DNA of 64,000 nt, taken from assembly GCA_044224495.1 (NCBI GenBank), contig JBGAKG010000030.1, positions 67,212 through 131,211 on the forward strand, given 5' to 3'. The notes beneath the pieces are model-generated. The model searched no databases. It was not told the origin of the DNA and saw nothing but the letters and a program-made list of their open reading frames with translations. Source of the DNA: JBGAKG01 sp044224495. GTDB taxonomy: Bacteria > Myxococcota_A > Polyangia > Polyangiales > Polyangiaceae. The position numbers and the translations under genes are program-made. How positions within the stretch are numbered: the first letter of the stretch is position 1; every line of letters starts with the position of its first letter. This document shows positions 8,526-16,384 of this stretch, piece by piece.

Positions 8526-9397
8526 AGGGCTTCGACGACGACCTGCGAGCGATCGGCGGCGCGCTCGGCGGCCTCGACCGAGATCAGGTCAGCGTCCCCC
8601 TCGAGATCGCTACGGCGCAGACCGACCGTCGCGAGGAGCACGCGCGACGGCGTGAAGCCGAGGTCGTCCGCGTGGACGAAGAGCTTCCCGAGGTGCTCGG
8701 CGTACGCGCGCGCGAGGGTGGGGAACGGGATGTGGTCGAACGGCTTCGCGCGGCGCCGGCTCGCATAGGCCGATGCCATGAGGCTCGCGGTGAGGAGGTG
8801 ATACAGCGCGTGGAGGCGCGGCTTCGCCGCCGGCTCCGCGCGCTCGAGCACGCGACGCAGGAAGTGGACGTTCAGCGGCACGTGGAACGACTCGTCGCGC
8901 GTGAGGATCGTCAACATCTGGCGCACGGTCGGGTGGGCCTTCGCGCTGCGCAGCGCCAGTCGATACGTCGTCGCGCCGATCGTCTCGAACATGAGGTTCG
9001 TGAGGACGATCGACTCGTGCCGCTTCGCGCGCGCATAGAGCTTGTAGAACGTGCGCGTGGTGGGGCCCATCGGGCGAACCTCGCCGCCGAGCCACTTCAG
9101 GAACTCGGTCAGGAGCTCGCGGTGCCAGCCCTCTTCGTCGCCGTACAAGCGGAGCGTCTCGGCGAGCTCGGGGTCCCAGCTCTCGACCTCGGCCGCGATC
9201 TCGTGCGCCTGACGAAGGCCGGATTCTTCGGCGCGGAACGCGGCGTTGAAGAACGCGATCGCAGCCTGCTTCTCCTCGGCGCTCTCCCACGTGATCGGGC
9301 GCGAGAGGTCGAGCTTCTCGTCGTACATCCGCTCGCGGCGCTGCTTGAGGAGGCGAAGCCAGAAAGAAGTCGGACGGTCGACTACACGAGTGCCCAC
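8522..9397 (-). CDS. Ferritin-like di-iron protein
   Basis: This 291-residue, mainly helical protein has the full set of carboxylate/histidine ligands of a ferritin-like di-iron site: Glu58, an EExxH motif (Glu89, His92), Glu138 and a DExxH motif (Glu169, His172). The spacing is that of two metal-binding helical pairs. Such proteins act as oxygenases, desaturases or oxidases; the substrate here is unknown. No signal peptide is present, so it is cytoplasmic. It is the first gene of a two-gene unit with the AmpG-like transporter (4-nt overlap). It is divergent from the amidotransferase gene, with 95 bp between. Confidence 0.8.
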   Translation of the reverse strand: MGTRVVDRPTSFWLRLLKQRRERMYDEKLDLSRPITWESAEEKQAAIAFFNAAFRAEESGLRQAHEIAAEVESWDPELAETLRLYGDEEGWHRELLTEFLKWLGGEVRPMGPTTRTFYKLYARAKRHESIVLTNLMFETIGATTYRLALRSAKAHPTVRQMLTILTRDESFHVPLNVHFLRRVLERAEPAAKPRLHALYHLLTASLMASAYASRRRAKPFDHIPFPTLARAYAEHLGKLFVHADDLGFTPSRVLLATVGLRRSDLEGDADLISVEAAERAADRSQVVVEAL

Positions 9398-9453
9398 GGA
9401 GCCTCTCCTAGCATCAAATTGGCCGCTTGCAGGCCGGGTTTTTCGGTTGCGCC

Positions 9454-9474
9454 GGCTTTGCGCCCTGCAAAGCC
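9454..9474. promoter_or_regulatory. Inverted repeat in divergent promoter region
   Basis: A perfect 8-bp inverted repeat, GGCTTTGC and GCAAAGCC separated by 5 bp, lies 18 bp before the start of the amidotransferase gene and within the 95-bp divergent intergenic region. It could be an operator or an mRNA hairpin near the ribosome-binding site. No known regulator motif is recognised. Confidence 0.35.
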
Positions 9475-9492
9475 TGCGCTATCTCGGGAGGC

Positions 9493-10221
9493 ATGCTGCT
9501 CGTGCTTCGGACGGGGGATGCCGTCCCCGAGGTCGCTGCCCACCGTGGCGAATTTCTCCGTTGGATCCAGGAGGGAGTCGGCGACGCGTGGGACGGCGCG
9601 TGGGCGGAGCATGATGCTCGGACGGACGCGCACTTCCCCGCATTCAGCACCTTCGAGCGGTTGGGCATCGTCGTGACGGGCTCGTCGTCGAGCGTCACCG
9701 AGCGGTCGCCGTGGATGCTCCGCACCGAGGCGTACTTGCGCGAGGCGGTGGCCCAGGGAATCCCGGTCCTCGGGATCTGCTTCGGTCACCAGATCCTGGC
9801 GCAGGCGCTCGGCGGGAACGTGGCGAAGAACCCGCGCGGGCGCGAGATCGGCACCGTCGCGTTGGAGCTCGATCCGCGCGCGAAGGACGATCCGGTGTTC
9901 GCGGGGCTCCCGGAGCGCTTCGTCGTGAACGCGACGCACGTCGACACGGTCGAGCGGCTGCCCGAGGGCGCCGTCGTGCTCTCGCGCACCGCGCTCGAGC
10001 CGCACGCGGCGTTCCGGATCGCGGGCCGCCCGATTTGGGGAGTGCAGTTCCACCCCGAGATCGACGCGGAGGTGATGCGCGGCTACATCCACGCGCGGCG
10101 CGCGATCCTCGCGGGCGAGAACCTCCCGTGGGAGGAGCTGCGCGCTGCCGTGACCGACGCACCGCACGCGGTCGCGTTGATGCGGAACTTCGTCAGCCGC
10201 ATCGTGCGCGCGCCGCGCTGA
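9493..10221 (+). CDS. Class I glutamine amidotransferase-like protein
   Basis: The protein has the triad of a type 1 glutamine amidotransferase: Cys96 in GICFGHQ, with His186 and Glu188 in QFHPEID. At 242 residues it is a stand-alone amidotransferase of the GuaA-N/YfeJ-like kind rather than a GMP synthase. It could supply ammonia to an unlinked synthetase or act as a gamma-glutamyl hydrolase. I chose ATG 9493 because it has a good GGGAGG ribosome-binding site; an upstream in-frame ATG at 9427 adds a cysteine-rich leader with no support. Its stop codon directly abuts the stop codon of the convergent hydrolase gene. Confidence 0.88.
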   Translation: MLLVLRTGDAVPEVAAHRGEFLRWIQEGVGDAWDGAWAEHDARTDAHFPAFSTFERLGIVVTGSSSSVTERSPWMLRTEAYLREAVAQGIPVLGICFGHQILAQALGGNVAKNPRGREIGTVALELDPRAKDDPVFAGLPERFVVNATHVDTVERLPEGAVVLSRTALEPHAAFRIAGRPIWGVQFHPEIDAEVMRGYIHARRAILAGENLPWEELRAAVTDAPHAVALMRNFVSRIVRAPR

Positions 10222-11034
10222 TCACTCCTTCGTCGCGAGGACGAAGTCGAGCGCTTGGCCCATGAGCTCGTCGATGTTCGTCGAGTAGAGGTGCGCCGTC
10301 TTCGGCATGACGAAGAGCTTCGCCGGGTAGCCCTGCGCGACGAGCGTCTCGACGGTCTTCTTCTCGCCGGGGAGCTCGGTGCCTTGCTCGCCCGCGATCA
10401 TCGCGAGCGCGCGCACCTTGGACGCCTTCAGGTGAGCGAGGGTCGCGGTCACGTCGGCCTCGACCAGGATCAAGTAGGGCCACCGCCCCGGGTGCATGCG
10501 CACGAGCTCGATCGCGGCCCAACCCCCGCGCGAGAACCCGGTCAGGACGGAGCCCTCGCGGCCGAACCCGCCGTCGGTCTTCTTGGCGACGACGGCGATC
10601 CCACGCTCGAGATCCTGATCCATCAGCGCGAACGACTCGTCCCACATCGCGGGTCCCATCGGCGACGTGCAGTGCTCGTTGCCGGTCGGGCACACCAGGA
10701 ACCCGCGCGCGGCGCCCGCGTCGAGCCACTGTCCGCACGAGTAGACCGGAGGCGCGCACTGACCGTGGAGGTGCGCGATGAGGCGCGTCTCGTCCTTCCG
10801 CCACGGCTCGCCCCACCAGACGGTGCGGCCTTCCATCATGTACGCCTCGTGGGGACCGATGGCGTCGCGGAGCTCGACGTCGGGCCCAGCATCGATCGGA
10901 GGAGCGCTCGGGGCGACCTCGGGTCGTGCGTCCGCCGTGACTGCGGCTGCGCGGAGCGGCGGCTCTGCGGCCGAACGACACGCGAGGAGCGGGAGCAGGA
11001 TCGCTCCCACGCGAGCGCTCAGTTGCTTCGCCAC
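10222..11034 (-). CDS. Lipoprotein alpha/beta hydrolase
   Basis: Starting at GTG 11034, the N-terminus forms a short signal peptide with lipobox LLAC (Cys19). The mature protein has a nucleophile elbow GFSRGG and a late histidine (KTAHLYS), typical of dienelactone-hydrolase or poly(3-hydroxybutyrate)-depolymerase-like alpha/beta hydrolases. HLHGQCAPPVYSCGQW may form an oxyanion/disulphide region. The substrate is unknown, and it is likely anchored in the periplasm or on the surface. The start lies 16 bp inside the preceding lipoprotein gene, so it belongs to the TetR operon. A later GTG at 11010 is possible but leaves a poorer signal. Confidence 0.75.
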   Translation of the reverse strand: MAKQLSARVGAILLPLLACRSAAEPPLRAAAVTADARPEVAPSAPPIDAGPDVELRDAIGPHEAYMMEGRTVWWGEPWRKDETRLIAHLHGQCAPPVYSCGQWLDAGAARGFLVCPTGNEHCTSPMGPAMWDESFALMDQDLERGIAVVAKKTDGGFGREGSVLTGFSRGGWAAIELVRMHPGRWPYLILVEADVTATLAHLKASKVRALAMIAGEQGTELPGEKKTVETLVAQGYPAKLFVMPKTAHLYSTNIDELMGQALDFVLATKE

Positions 11035-11873
11035 ACGACGTCGTCGAACCAGGCGGTCCACGGGTTGTTCACGGTGACGAGCTCGGACGCACCGATCCGG
11101 CCATACGAAGCCCCGCCGGTCGGCCATGGCTTCGAGATCGCTCCGCTCACGGCGGGGACCTTGTCGACGAAGATGGTGTACCCGGAGGCTTCCAGCCGGA
11201 GCTGGATTCGGTGCCATTCGCCGAACCCGATCGGATCGTTGATGAACCCCTGGATCCCGCCGGAGATTTCGCCGCGTGCTTGCCACGACTGCTGCTCGAG
11301 GACGAAACGCAGCACGACCGAATCGAGCGGGTTCGAGTTCTGCACCTCGACGCGCGCGAACTCGACGACCTGTCCGTTCGTGCCAGTCGTGCTCGGTCGC
11401 TGGAAGTCGAACTCGAGGGTCACCACGCTCGCGTTCGTGATGCCGGCCGCGCTGAGGTTCGCGAAACTAAGGCCGCCGTCCGGCGGCCCCACGAAGGCGC
11501 TGAGCTGGTTCGGGCTGGAGGGGTTGTCCCCATTGATGGGTTGGGCAGGGGGAGCGGGACCTACCGCGAGTGAAGCGTTGTTGACCCCGGACAGCGACCA
11601 CGTCGGAGCGAGCGCGTTCGCCGCATCCACGCCATCGAAGTCGGCGCACGCCGTCGCGTCGGCGGCGAATTTGGCGCACCAGGACTTTGGCCCAGCGTCG
11701 ATGGGAGCATCGACCCCGCCGTCGCTCGCATCGGGCGGCGGCGTGCGATCGGCGGTCGCGTCGTCCCCGCCGTCCGGCGTCGTGAACGAATCGCTGCTGC
11801 ACGCGCCGAGGATCAGCGCCGATGCTGCCGCTGCAGTTGCCGCGACGATCGCGGTGACGGCGAGCGCCCTCAC
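11019..11873 (-). CDS. Lipoprotein, concanavalin/LamG-like
   Basis: GTG 11873 overlaps the stop codon of the tetR-like gene (GTGA). It gives a signal peptide with lipobox LGAC (Cys25). An Asp/Pro-rich linker follows, then a CAKF...ACADFDG segment and a beta-rich domain ending in WTAWFDDVVWRSN. A cysteine pair, CxDFDG, and a C-terminal xDDVVxR strand are shared with the lipoprotein at 24245-25024, suggesting a jelly-roll carbohydrate-binding fold. The function is unknown. It is translationally coupled to both neighbours: TetR regulator upstream, hydrolase downstream. Confidence 0.75.
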   Translation of the reverse strand: MRALAVTAIVAATAAAASALILGACSSDSFTTPDGGDDATADRTPPPDASDGGVDAPIDAGPKSWCAKFAADATACADFDGVDAANALAPTWSLSGVNNASLAVGPAPPAQPINGDNPSSPNQLSAFVGPPDGGLSFANLSAAGITNASVVTLEFDFQRPSTTGTNGQVVEFARVEVQNSNPLDSVVLRFVLEQQSWQARGEISGGIQGFINDPIGFGEWHRIQLRLEASGYTIFVDKVPAVSGAISKPWPTGGASYGRIGASELVTVNNPWTAWFDDVVWRSN

Positions 11874-12463
11874 GCGCCGCCCCCGGCCAGGAGCCCACCC
11901 CTCAAGAAAGCGAACATTTCTTCCACGATCGTCTCCTCTTCGTCGTCCCACCCGCGTACCACGACTTGCGTGAGCACTTCTTTGAGCGCGCCCATGATGA
12001 ACGTAGCTTGCATCCGCGCGCTGCCGCGGGCCACCATTCCGAGCTCCTGGCCCTCGGCGAGGGCCTCTTCGAGCAAGTTTCGCATCTGCTCGAAGAAGGA
12101 GTGAATTTTCCGGTCGAACGCCGGGTCGACGCCGTGCGAGCCCTCGAGGAGGATCTTCGTCGTCACGCGCTCCTCGATGAGCATGTGGACGATGCGGCGG
12201 ATGTTCTCTTTCACCTGATCGTCGACGCTCTTGGTCGGATCGACGCGCACGATCGCGATCCCGAAGCGCACGAGCAGGCGGTCGACGATCTCCTCGAAGA
12301 TGGCGCGCTTGTCCTCGAAGTAGAGGTAGAAGGTGCCGCGCGCGACGCCCGCGGCGGCGACGATGTCCTCGACCTTGGCGGCGTGGTAGCCGTGCTTCGA
12401 GAAAATCTCGCGCGCGTGCTCGAGGATCTGCTGCCGGCGTTGGGTCTTCTTGTCGGTCGCCAT
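11870..12463 (-). CDS. TetR/AcrR family transcriptional regulator
   Basis: The N-terminal 50 residues are a clear TetR helix-turn-helix (RRQQILEHAREIFSKHGYHA, then VEDIVAAAGVARGTFYLYF). The C-terminal 140 residues are the helical ligand and dimer domain. FYLYFEDK at the recognition-helix end is typical of regulators of fatty-acid or efflux genes, but the ligand is unknown. It is the first gene of an operon with two lipoprotein genes. It is divergent from the CoA-activase gene, with 241 bp between, so it may regulate either its own operon or the activase genes. No operator is obvious by eye. Confidence 0.92.
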   Translation of the reverse strand: MATDKKTQRRQQILEHAREIFSKHGYHAAKVEDIVAAAGVARGTFYLYFEDKRAIFEEIVDRLLVRFGIAIVRVDPTKSVDDQVKENIRRIVHMLIEERVTTKILLEGSHGVDPAFDRKIHSFFEQMRNLLEEALAEGQELGMVARGSARMQATFIMGALKEVLTQVVVRGWDDEEETIVEEMFAFLRGGLLAGGGA

Positions 12464-12704
12464 CGAAAAAGCGGGGGCACCTTACTCGAAAGGGCCGGCG
12501 GCGGGCACGTTCGGGGCCAAGCCGACCCGCGCCTGACGCACGGTTCATCGGCGAGGTGCGCTCAGGTGCGACATCGCGATCTTGCTAACGATCGGGCTCG
12601 GGGCGCCCTGCCGGGCCTCGAATCTCGTGGTTGCCATGGCCGAGCTGACCCGATAGCCTCTCCCGACTGACACGTCATTCAGTTGGATGGAGGCACCGGT
12701 CCTG

Positions 12705-15700
12705 ATGGCAACGAGCGCGCTCGGTTCGAAGTACTTGGCGATCGGGATGGACGTCGGTTCCACGACCGTGAAGGCGGTCGTCGTGAACCCCGAAACTCAC
12801 GAGATCCTCTGGAGCGACTACCAGCGCCACCACACGAAGCAGCCCGAGAAGACGCTCGAGCTGCTCGAGGCGATCCTCGCTGCGTTCCCCAATCACCCGC
12901 GCGACGGGTGGCGCATGTTCATGACGGGCTCCGGCTCCGCGCCCTTGTGCTCGCCCACCGGCGGCAAGTTCGTCCAAGAGGTGAACGCCGTCACGCTCGC
13001 GGTGGAGAAGCTCCACCCCGACGTCGGCTCGGTCATCGAGCTCGGCGGTCAGGACGCGAAGATCATCATCTTCAAGTCGGACGGCTCCGACGAAGGCGGC
13101 AAGACCGCCATGGCGTCCATGAACGACAAGTGCGCGTCGGGGACCGGCGCCACGATCGACAAGTGCTTCCTGAAGGTGAACGCGCCGAACGAGCTCGTCA
13201 CCACGATGCGCTTCGACGACTCGAAGCTCCATCACGTCGCCGCCAAATGCGGCGTCTTCGCCGAGACGGACATCGTCAATCTCATCAAGAGCGGCATCCC
13301 CTCGACCGAGGTTCTCTGTTCCCTCGCCGACGCGATCGTCATGCAGAACCTCTCCGTGCTCACGCGTGGCAACACGCTGAAGCACAAGGTCCTGCTCCTC
13401 GGCGGTCCGAACACGTACCTCCCGTTCCTCCAGGATTGCTGGCGGCTGCGCATTCCCCAGACCTGGGAGGAGCGCGGCTACGACTACCCGAAGGACATTC
13501 CGATCGACGAGCTCATCTTCATCCCCCAGAACGCGCAGTACTACGCGGCGTTCGGCGCGGTGATGTACGGGCTCCACGAAGCGGCCGAGGTCGGTTGGTT
13601 CAAGAGCCTCGACGGGCTGAGCGACTACATCACGACCGGGCGCAAGGCGCGCCTCGGTGAGAGCGCGGGCCCGCCGCTCTCGAAGACGGAGCTCGAGCTC
13701 GAAGCTTTTAGAGAACTCTACAAGATTCCGAAGTTCACCGCGGCCAAGTTCGAGAAGGGGCAGACCGTGAAGGCCGTCATCGGCCTCGACGGCGGCTCCA
13801 CCTCGAGCAAGGCGGTCCTCGTCGACTACGAGGACGGGAAGATCCTCGCGAAGGCCTACCAGCTCTCGAAGGGCAACCCGATCCAAGACTCGAAGGAGCT
13901 CCTCGCCCAGCTCAAGGACTACGTCGAGCTGCAGGGCGCCAAGCTCGAGGTCATGGGCTTCGGCGCGACGGGCTACGCGGCCGACGTGCTCGAAGAGTGC
14001 GTGAAGAGCGACGTGAACATCGTCGAGACCGTCGCTCACATGATGAGCGCGGTGCACTTCTTCGGCGACGTCGACGTCATCTGCGACATCGGCGGGCAGG
14101 ACATCAAGGTCCTGTTCATGAAGAACGGCGACATCGCCAACTTCCGCCTCTCGAACTCGTGCAGCGCCGGCAACGGCACGCTGCTGCAAGCCACGGCCGA
14201 CTCGTTCGGCGTGCCGGTTCAAGAGTTCGCGGACGTCGCGTTCAAGGCCGAGCTCGCGCCGAAGTTCTCGTACGGCTGCGCCGTCTTCCTCGACACCGAC
14301 CGCGTCAACTTCCAGAAAGAGGGCTTCTCGAAGGAAGAGATGCTCGCGGGCCTCGCCCAGGTCCTCCCGAAGAACGTCTGGCAGTACGTCGTCCAGATCC
14401 CGCGCCTCGCCTCGCTCGGGCGCAAGTTCGTCCTCCAGGGCGGCACGCAATACAACCTCGCCGCCGTCAAGGCGCAGGTCGACTACATCAAGGAGCGCGT
14501 GCCCGACGGCGAGGTGTTCGTCCACCCGCACACCGGCGAAGCCGGCGCGATCGGCGCCGCGATGGAGACCCTGCGCGTGGTGAAGCGCAAGGGGACCTCG
14601 ACCTTCATCGGCGTCGATGCGGCGATCAACCTCGAATACACGTCCAAGAACGACGACGAGACGGTCTGCCACTTCTGTCCGAACGAGTGCAAGCGCACGT
14701 TCATCGACACGAAGCGGCCCGACGGCTCGACGAGCCGCTACATCGCCGGCTTCTCCTGCGAGAAGGGCACCGTCGAGAGCAAAGAGGCGATGCTCGATCT
14801 CGTCGCCGAGCGGAAGAAGATCGCTCAGCAGTTCCCCAACATGGTGAGCTACGAGTCGAACAAGTGCTTCTCGCACTTCTACAAGCCGGCGCCGATGCCC
14901 GAAGCGGCTTCGCCGGTGAAGGACATCGAGGTCCGCCGCGGCGTCCTCGGCATCCGGCGCGTCGAGGTCACGCGTCCGTTCGAGCGCTCGTCCAAGGAGT
15001 CGTGGGAGGCGCGCCGCCGCGTGCGCATCGGCCTGCCGCGCGTGCTCAACATGTACTCGACGGGCCCGTGGATGCGGACCTACTTCGAGGCGATCGGCAT
15101 CCAGAAGCAGAACGTCGTCTTCTCGGACGAAACGACCGAGGAGCTCTGGGTCGCGGGCGGCAAGTACGGGTCGATCGACCCGTGCTACCCGAGCAAGGTC
15201 GCGCAGGCGCACGTGCACAACCTGCTCTTCGATCACCACACCGAGAAGAAGCCGCTCAAGTACATCTTCTTCCCGATCCTCACGCACGTGCAGAACTTCG
15301 TGGCCGACACGATGGACAACGCGTCGTGCCCGATCGTCGCCGGCGCCCCCGACGTCATGAAGGCGGCCTTCACGAAGGAGGTCGACTTCTTCGCCAGCCG
15401 CGGCATCGAGTACCTCGACCCCGCGCTCTCGTTCATGGAGCCCACGCTCATGGCGAAGCGCATGCTCGAGGTGTGGGGTCCGCGCCTCGGCATCACCTCG
15501 GACGAGAACGATCACGCCTGCCGTGAAGCCTGGAAGGCGCTCGAAGCCTGGGACCGCGACGTCCAGGAGAAGGGCCGCGCCATCCTCGAGACGGTGGAGT
15601 CGGAAGACCGCGTCGCGATCCTCATGATCGGCCGCCCGTACCACTCGGATCCGGGCTTGAACCACGGCATCCCGGAGGAGTTCCAGGTCCTCGGCTATCC

Positions 15701-16376
15701 GATCCTCAGCGTGCGCTCGATCCCGAAGGATCGCGAGTACCTCGACCGCTACTACAAGGAGGAGCTCGAGAAGGGCATCATCAAGACCCCGCTCGAGCTG
15801 AACCACGTGTGGCCGGAGAACTATTCGGCCAACAGCGCGCAGAAGGTCTGGGCGGCCACGTTCGCGGCGCACCACCCGAACGTCGTCGTGCTCGACCTCT
15901 CGAGCTTCAAGTGCGGTCACGACTCGCCGACCTACGGCCTCATCGACAGCATCATCGAGACGTCGAAGACGCCGTACGCGGCGCTCCACGACATCGACGC
16001 GAACAAGCCGAGCGGCAGCATCAAGATCCGCGTGAAGACCTACGCGCACGCGCTCAAGCTCCACGAAGAGCGGCTGCAGGATCTCGCGAAGCGAAAGAAC
16101 GAGCTCCAGCTCGCGATCGACAAGAAGCGGATCGAGCTGCTCGAGCTGAAGCAGAAGCAGCTCTCGTCGCGGCGCATGAGCGATCCTGCGCTCGAGGGCC
16201 AGCTCGAGGAGCTGCGCGCAAAGGTCGCGGCCTACGTGGCGCCGAAGAAAGCACCCGAGATGCCGAAAGGCGTCATCCAGTTGGGGAAGAAGACGAAGGA
16301 AGGCGACGTCGTGCGGATCACGCCGCGTCTGCCGATGAACGACGAACCGATGCCGATCGCGATGGAAGGGGAATGA
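12705..16376 (+). CDS. Double ASKHA activase plus DUF2229 (2-hydroxyacyl-CoA dehydratase activator-like)
   Basis: The protein (about 1,223 residues) holds two BadF/BadG/HgdC-type ATPase domains in tandem. The first has GMDVGSTT at 14-21, GGQDAK, Cys143 in NDKCASGTG and Cys182 in KCGVFAE. The second has GLDGGSTSSK near 360, GGQDIK, Cys486 in NSCSAGNG and Cys525 in YGCAVFLD. In HgdC-type activases these cysteines hold a [4Fe-4S] cluster between subunits, and ATP hydrolysis drives electron transfer to a dehydratase. CHFCPNEC (Cys655, 658, 662) may form another metal site. A DUF2229 domain follows (RIGLPRVLNMYSTGPW), then a coiled coil near the end. ATG 12705 has GGAGG upstream; ATG 12687 is an alternative. 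It is followed by its partner gene. Confidence 0.9.
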   Translation: MATSALGSKYLAIGMDVGSTTVKAVVVNPETHEILWSDYQRHHTKQPEKTLELLEAILAAFPNHPRDGWRMFMTGSGSAPLCSPTGGKFVQEVNAVTLAVEKLHPDVGSVIELGGQDAKIIIFKSDGSDEGGKTAMASMNDKCASGTGATIDKCFLKVNAPNELVTTMRFDDSKLHHVAAKCGVFAETDIVNLIKSGIPSTEVLCSLADAIVMQNLSVLTRGNTLKHKVLLLGGPNTYLPFLQDCWRLRIPQTWEERGYDYPKDIPIDELIFIPQNAQYYAAFGAVMYGLHEAAEVGWFKSLDGLSDYITTGRKARLGESAGPPLSKTELELEAFRELYKIPKFTAAKFEKGQTVKAVIGLDGGSTSSKAVLVDYEDGKILAKAYQLSKGNPIQDSKELLAQLKDYVELQGAKLEVMGFGATGYAADVLEECVKSDVNIVETVAHMMSAVHFFGDVDVICDIGGQDIKVLFMKNGDIANFRLSNSCSAGNGTLLQATADSFGVPVQEFADVAFKAELAPKFSYGCAVFLDTDRVNFQKEGFSKEEMLAGLAQVLPKNVWQYVVQIPRLASLGRKFVLQGGTQYNLAAVKAQVDYIKERVPDGEVFVHPHTGEAGAIGAAMETLRVVKRKGTSTFIGVDAAINLEYTSKNDDETVCHFCPNECKRTFIDTKRPDGSTSRYIAGFSCEKGTVESKEAMLDLVAERKKIAQQFPNMVSYESNKCFSHFYKPAPMPEAASPVKDIEVRRGVLGIRRVEVTRPFERSSKESWEARRRVRIGLPRVLNMYSTGPWMRTYFEAIGIQKQNVVFSDETTEELWVAGGKYGSIDPCYPSKVAQAHVHNLLFDHHTEKKPLKYIFFPILTHVQNFVADTMDNASCPIVAGAPDVMKAAFTKEVDFFASRGIEYLDPALSFMEPTLMAKRMLEVWGPRLGITSDENDHACREAWKALEAWDRDVQEKGRAILETVESEDRVAILMIGRPYHSDPGLNHGIPEEFQVLGYPILSVRSIPKDREYLDRYYKEELEKGIIKTPLELNHVWPENYSANSAQKVWAATFAAHHPNVVVLDLSSFKCGHDSPTYGLIDSIIETSKTPYAALHDIDANKPSGSIKIRVKTYAHALKLHEERLQDLAKRKNELQLAIDKKRIELLELKQKQLSSRRMSDPALEGQLEELRAKVAAYVAPKKAPEMPKGVIQLGKKTKEGDVVRITPRLPMNDEPMPIAMEGE

Positions 16377-16384
16377 GGAAGACC

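Noticed and set aside
12675..16064. 1,129-codon open frame on the minus strand opposite the activase gene
   Set aside because: No recognisable domain and charged low-complexity composition; the plus strand encodes conserved ASKHA motifs.
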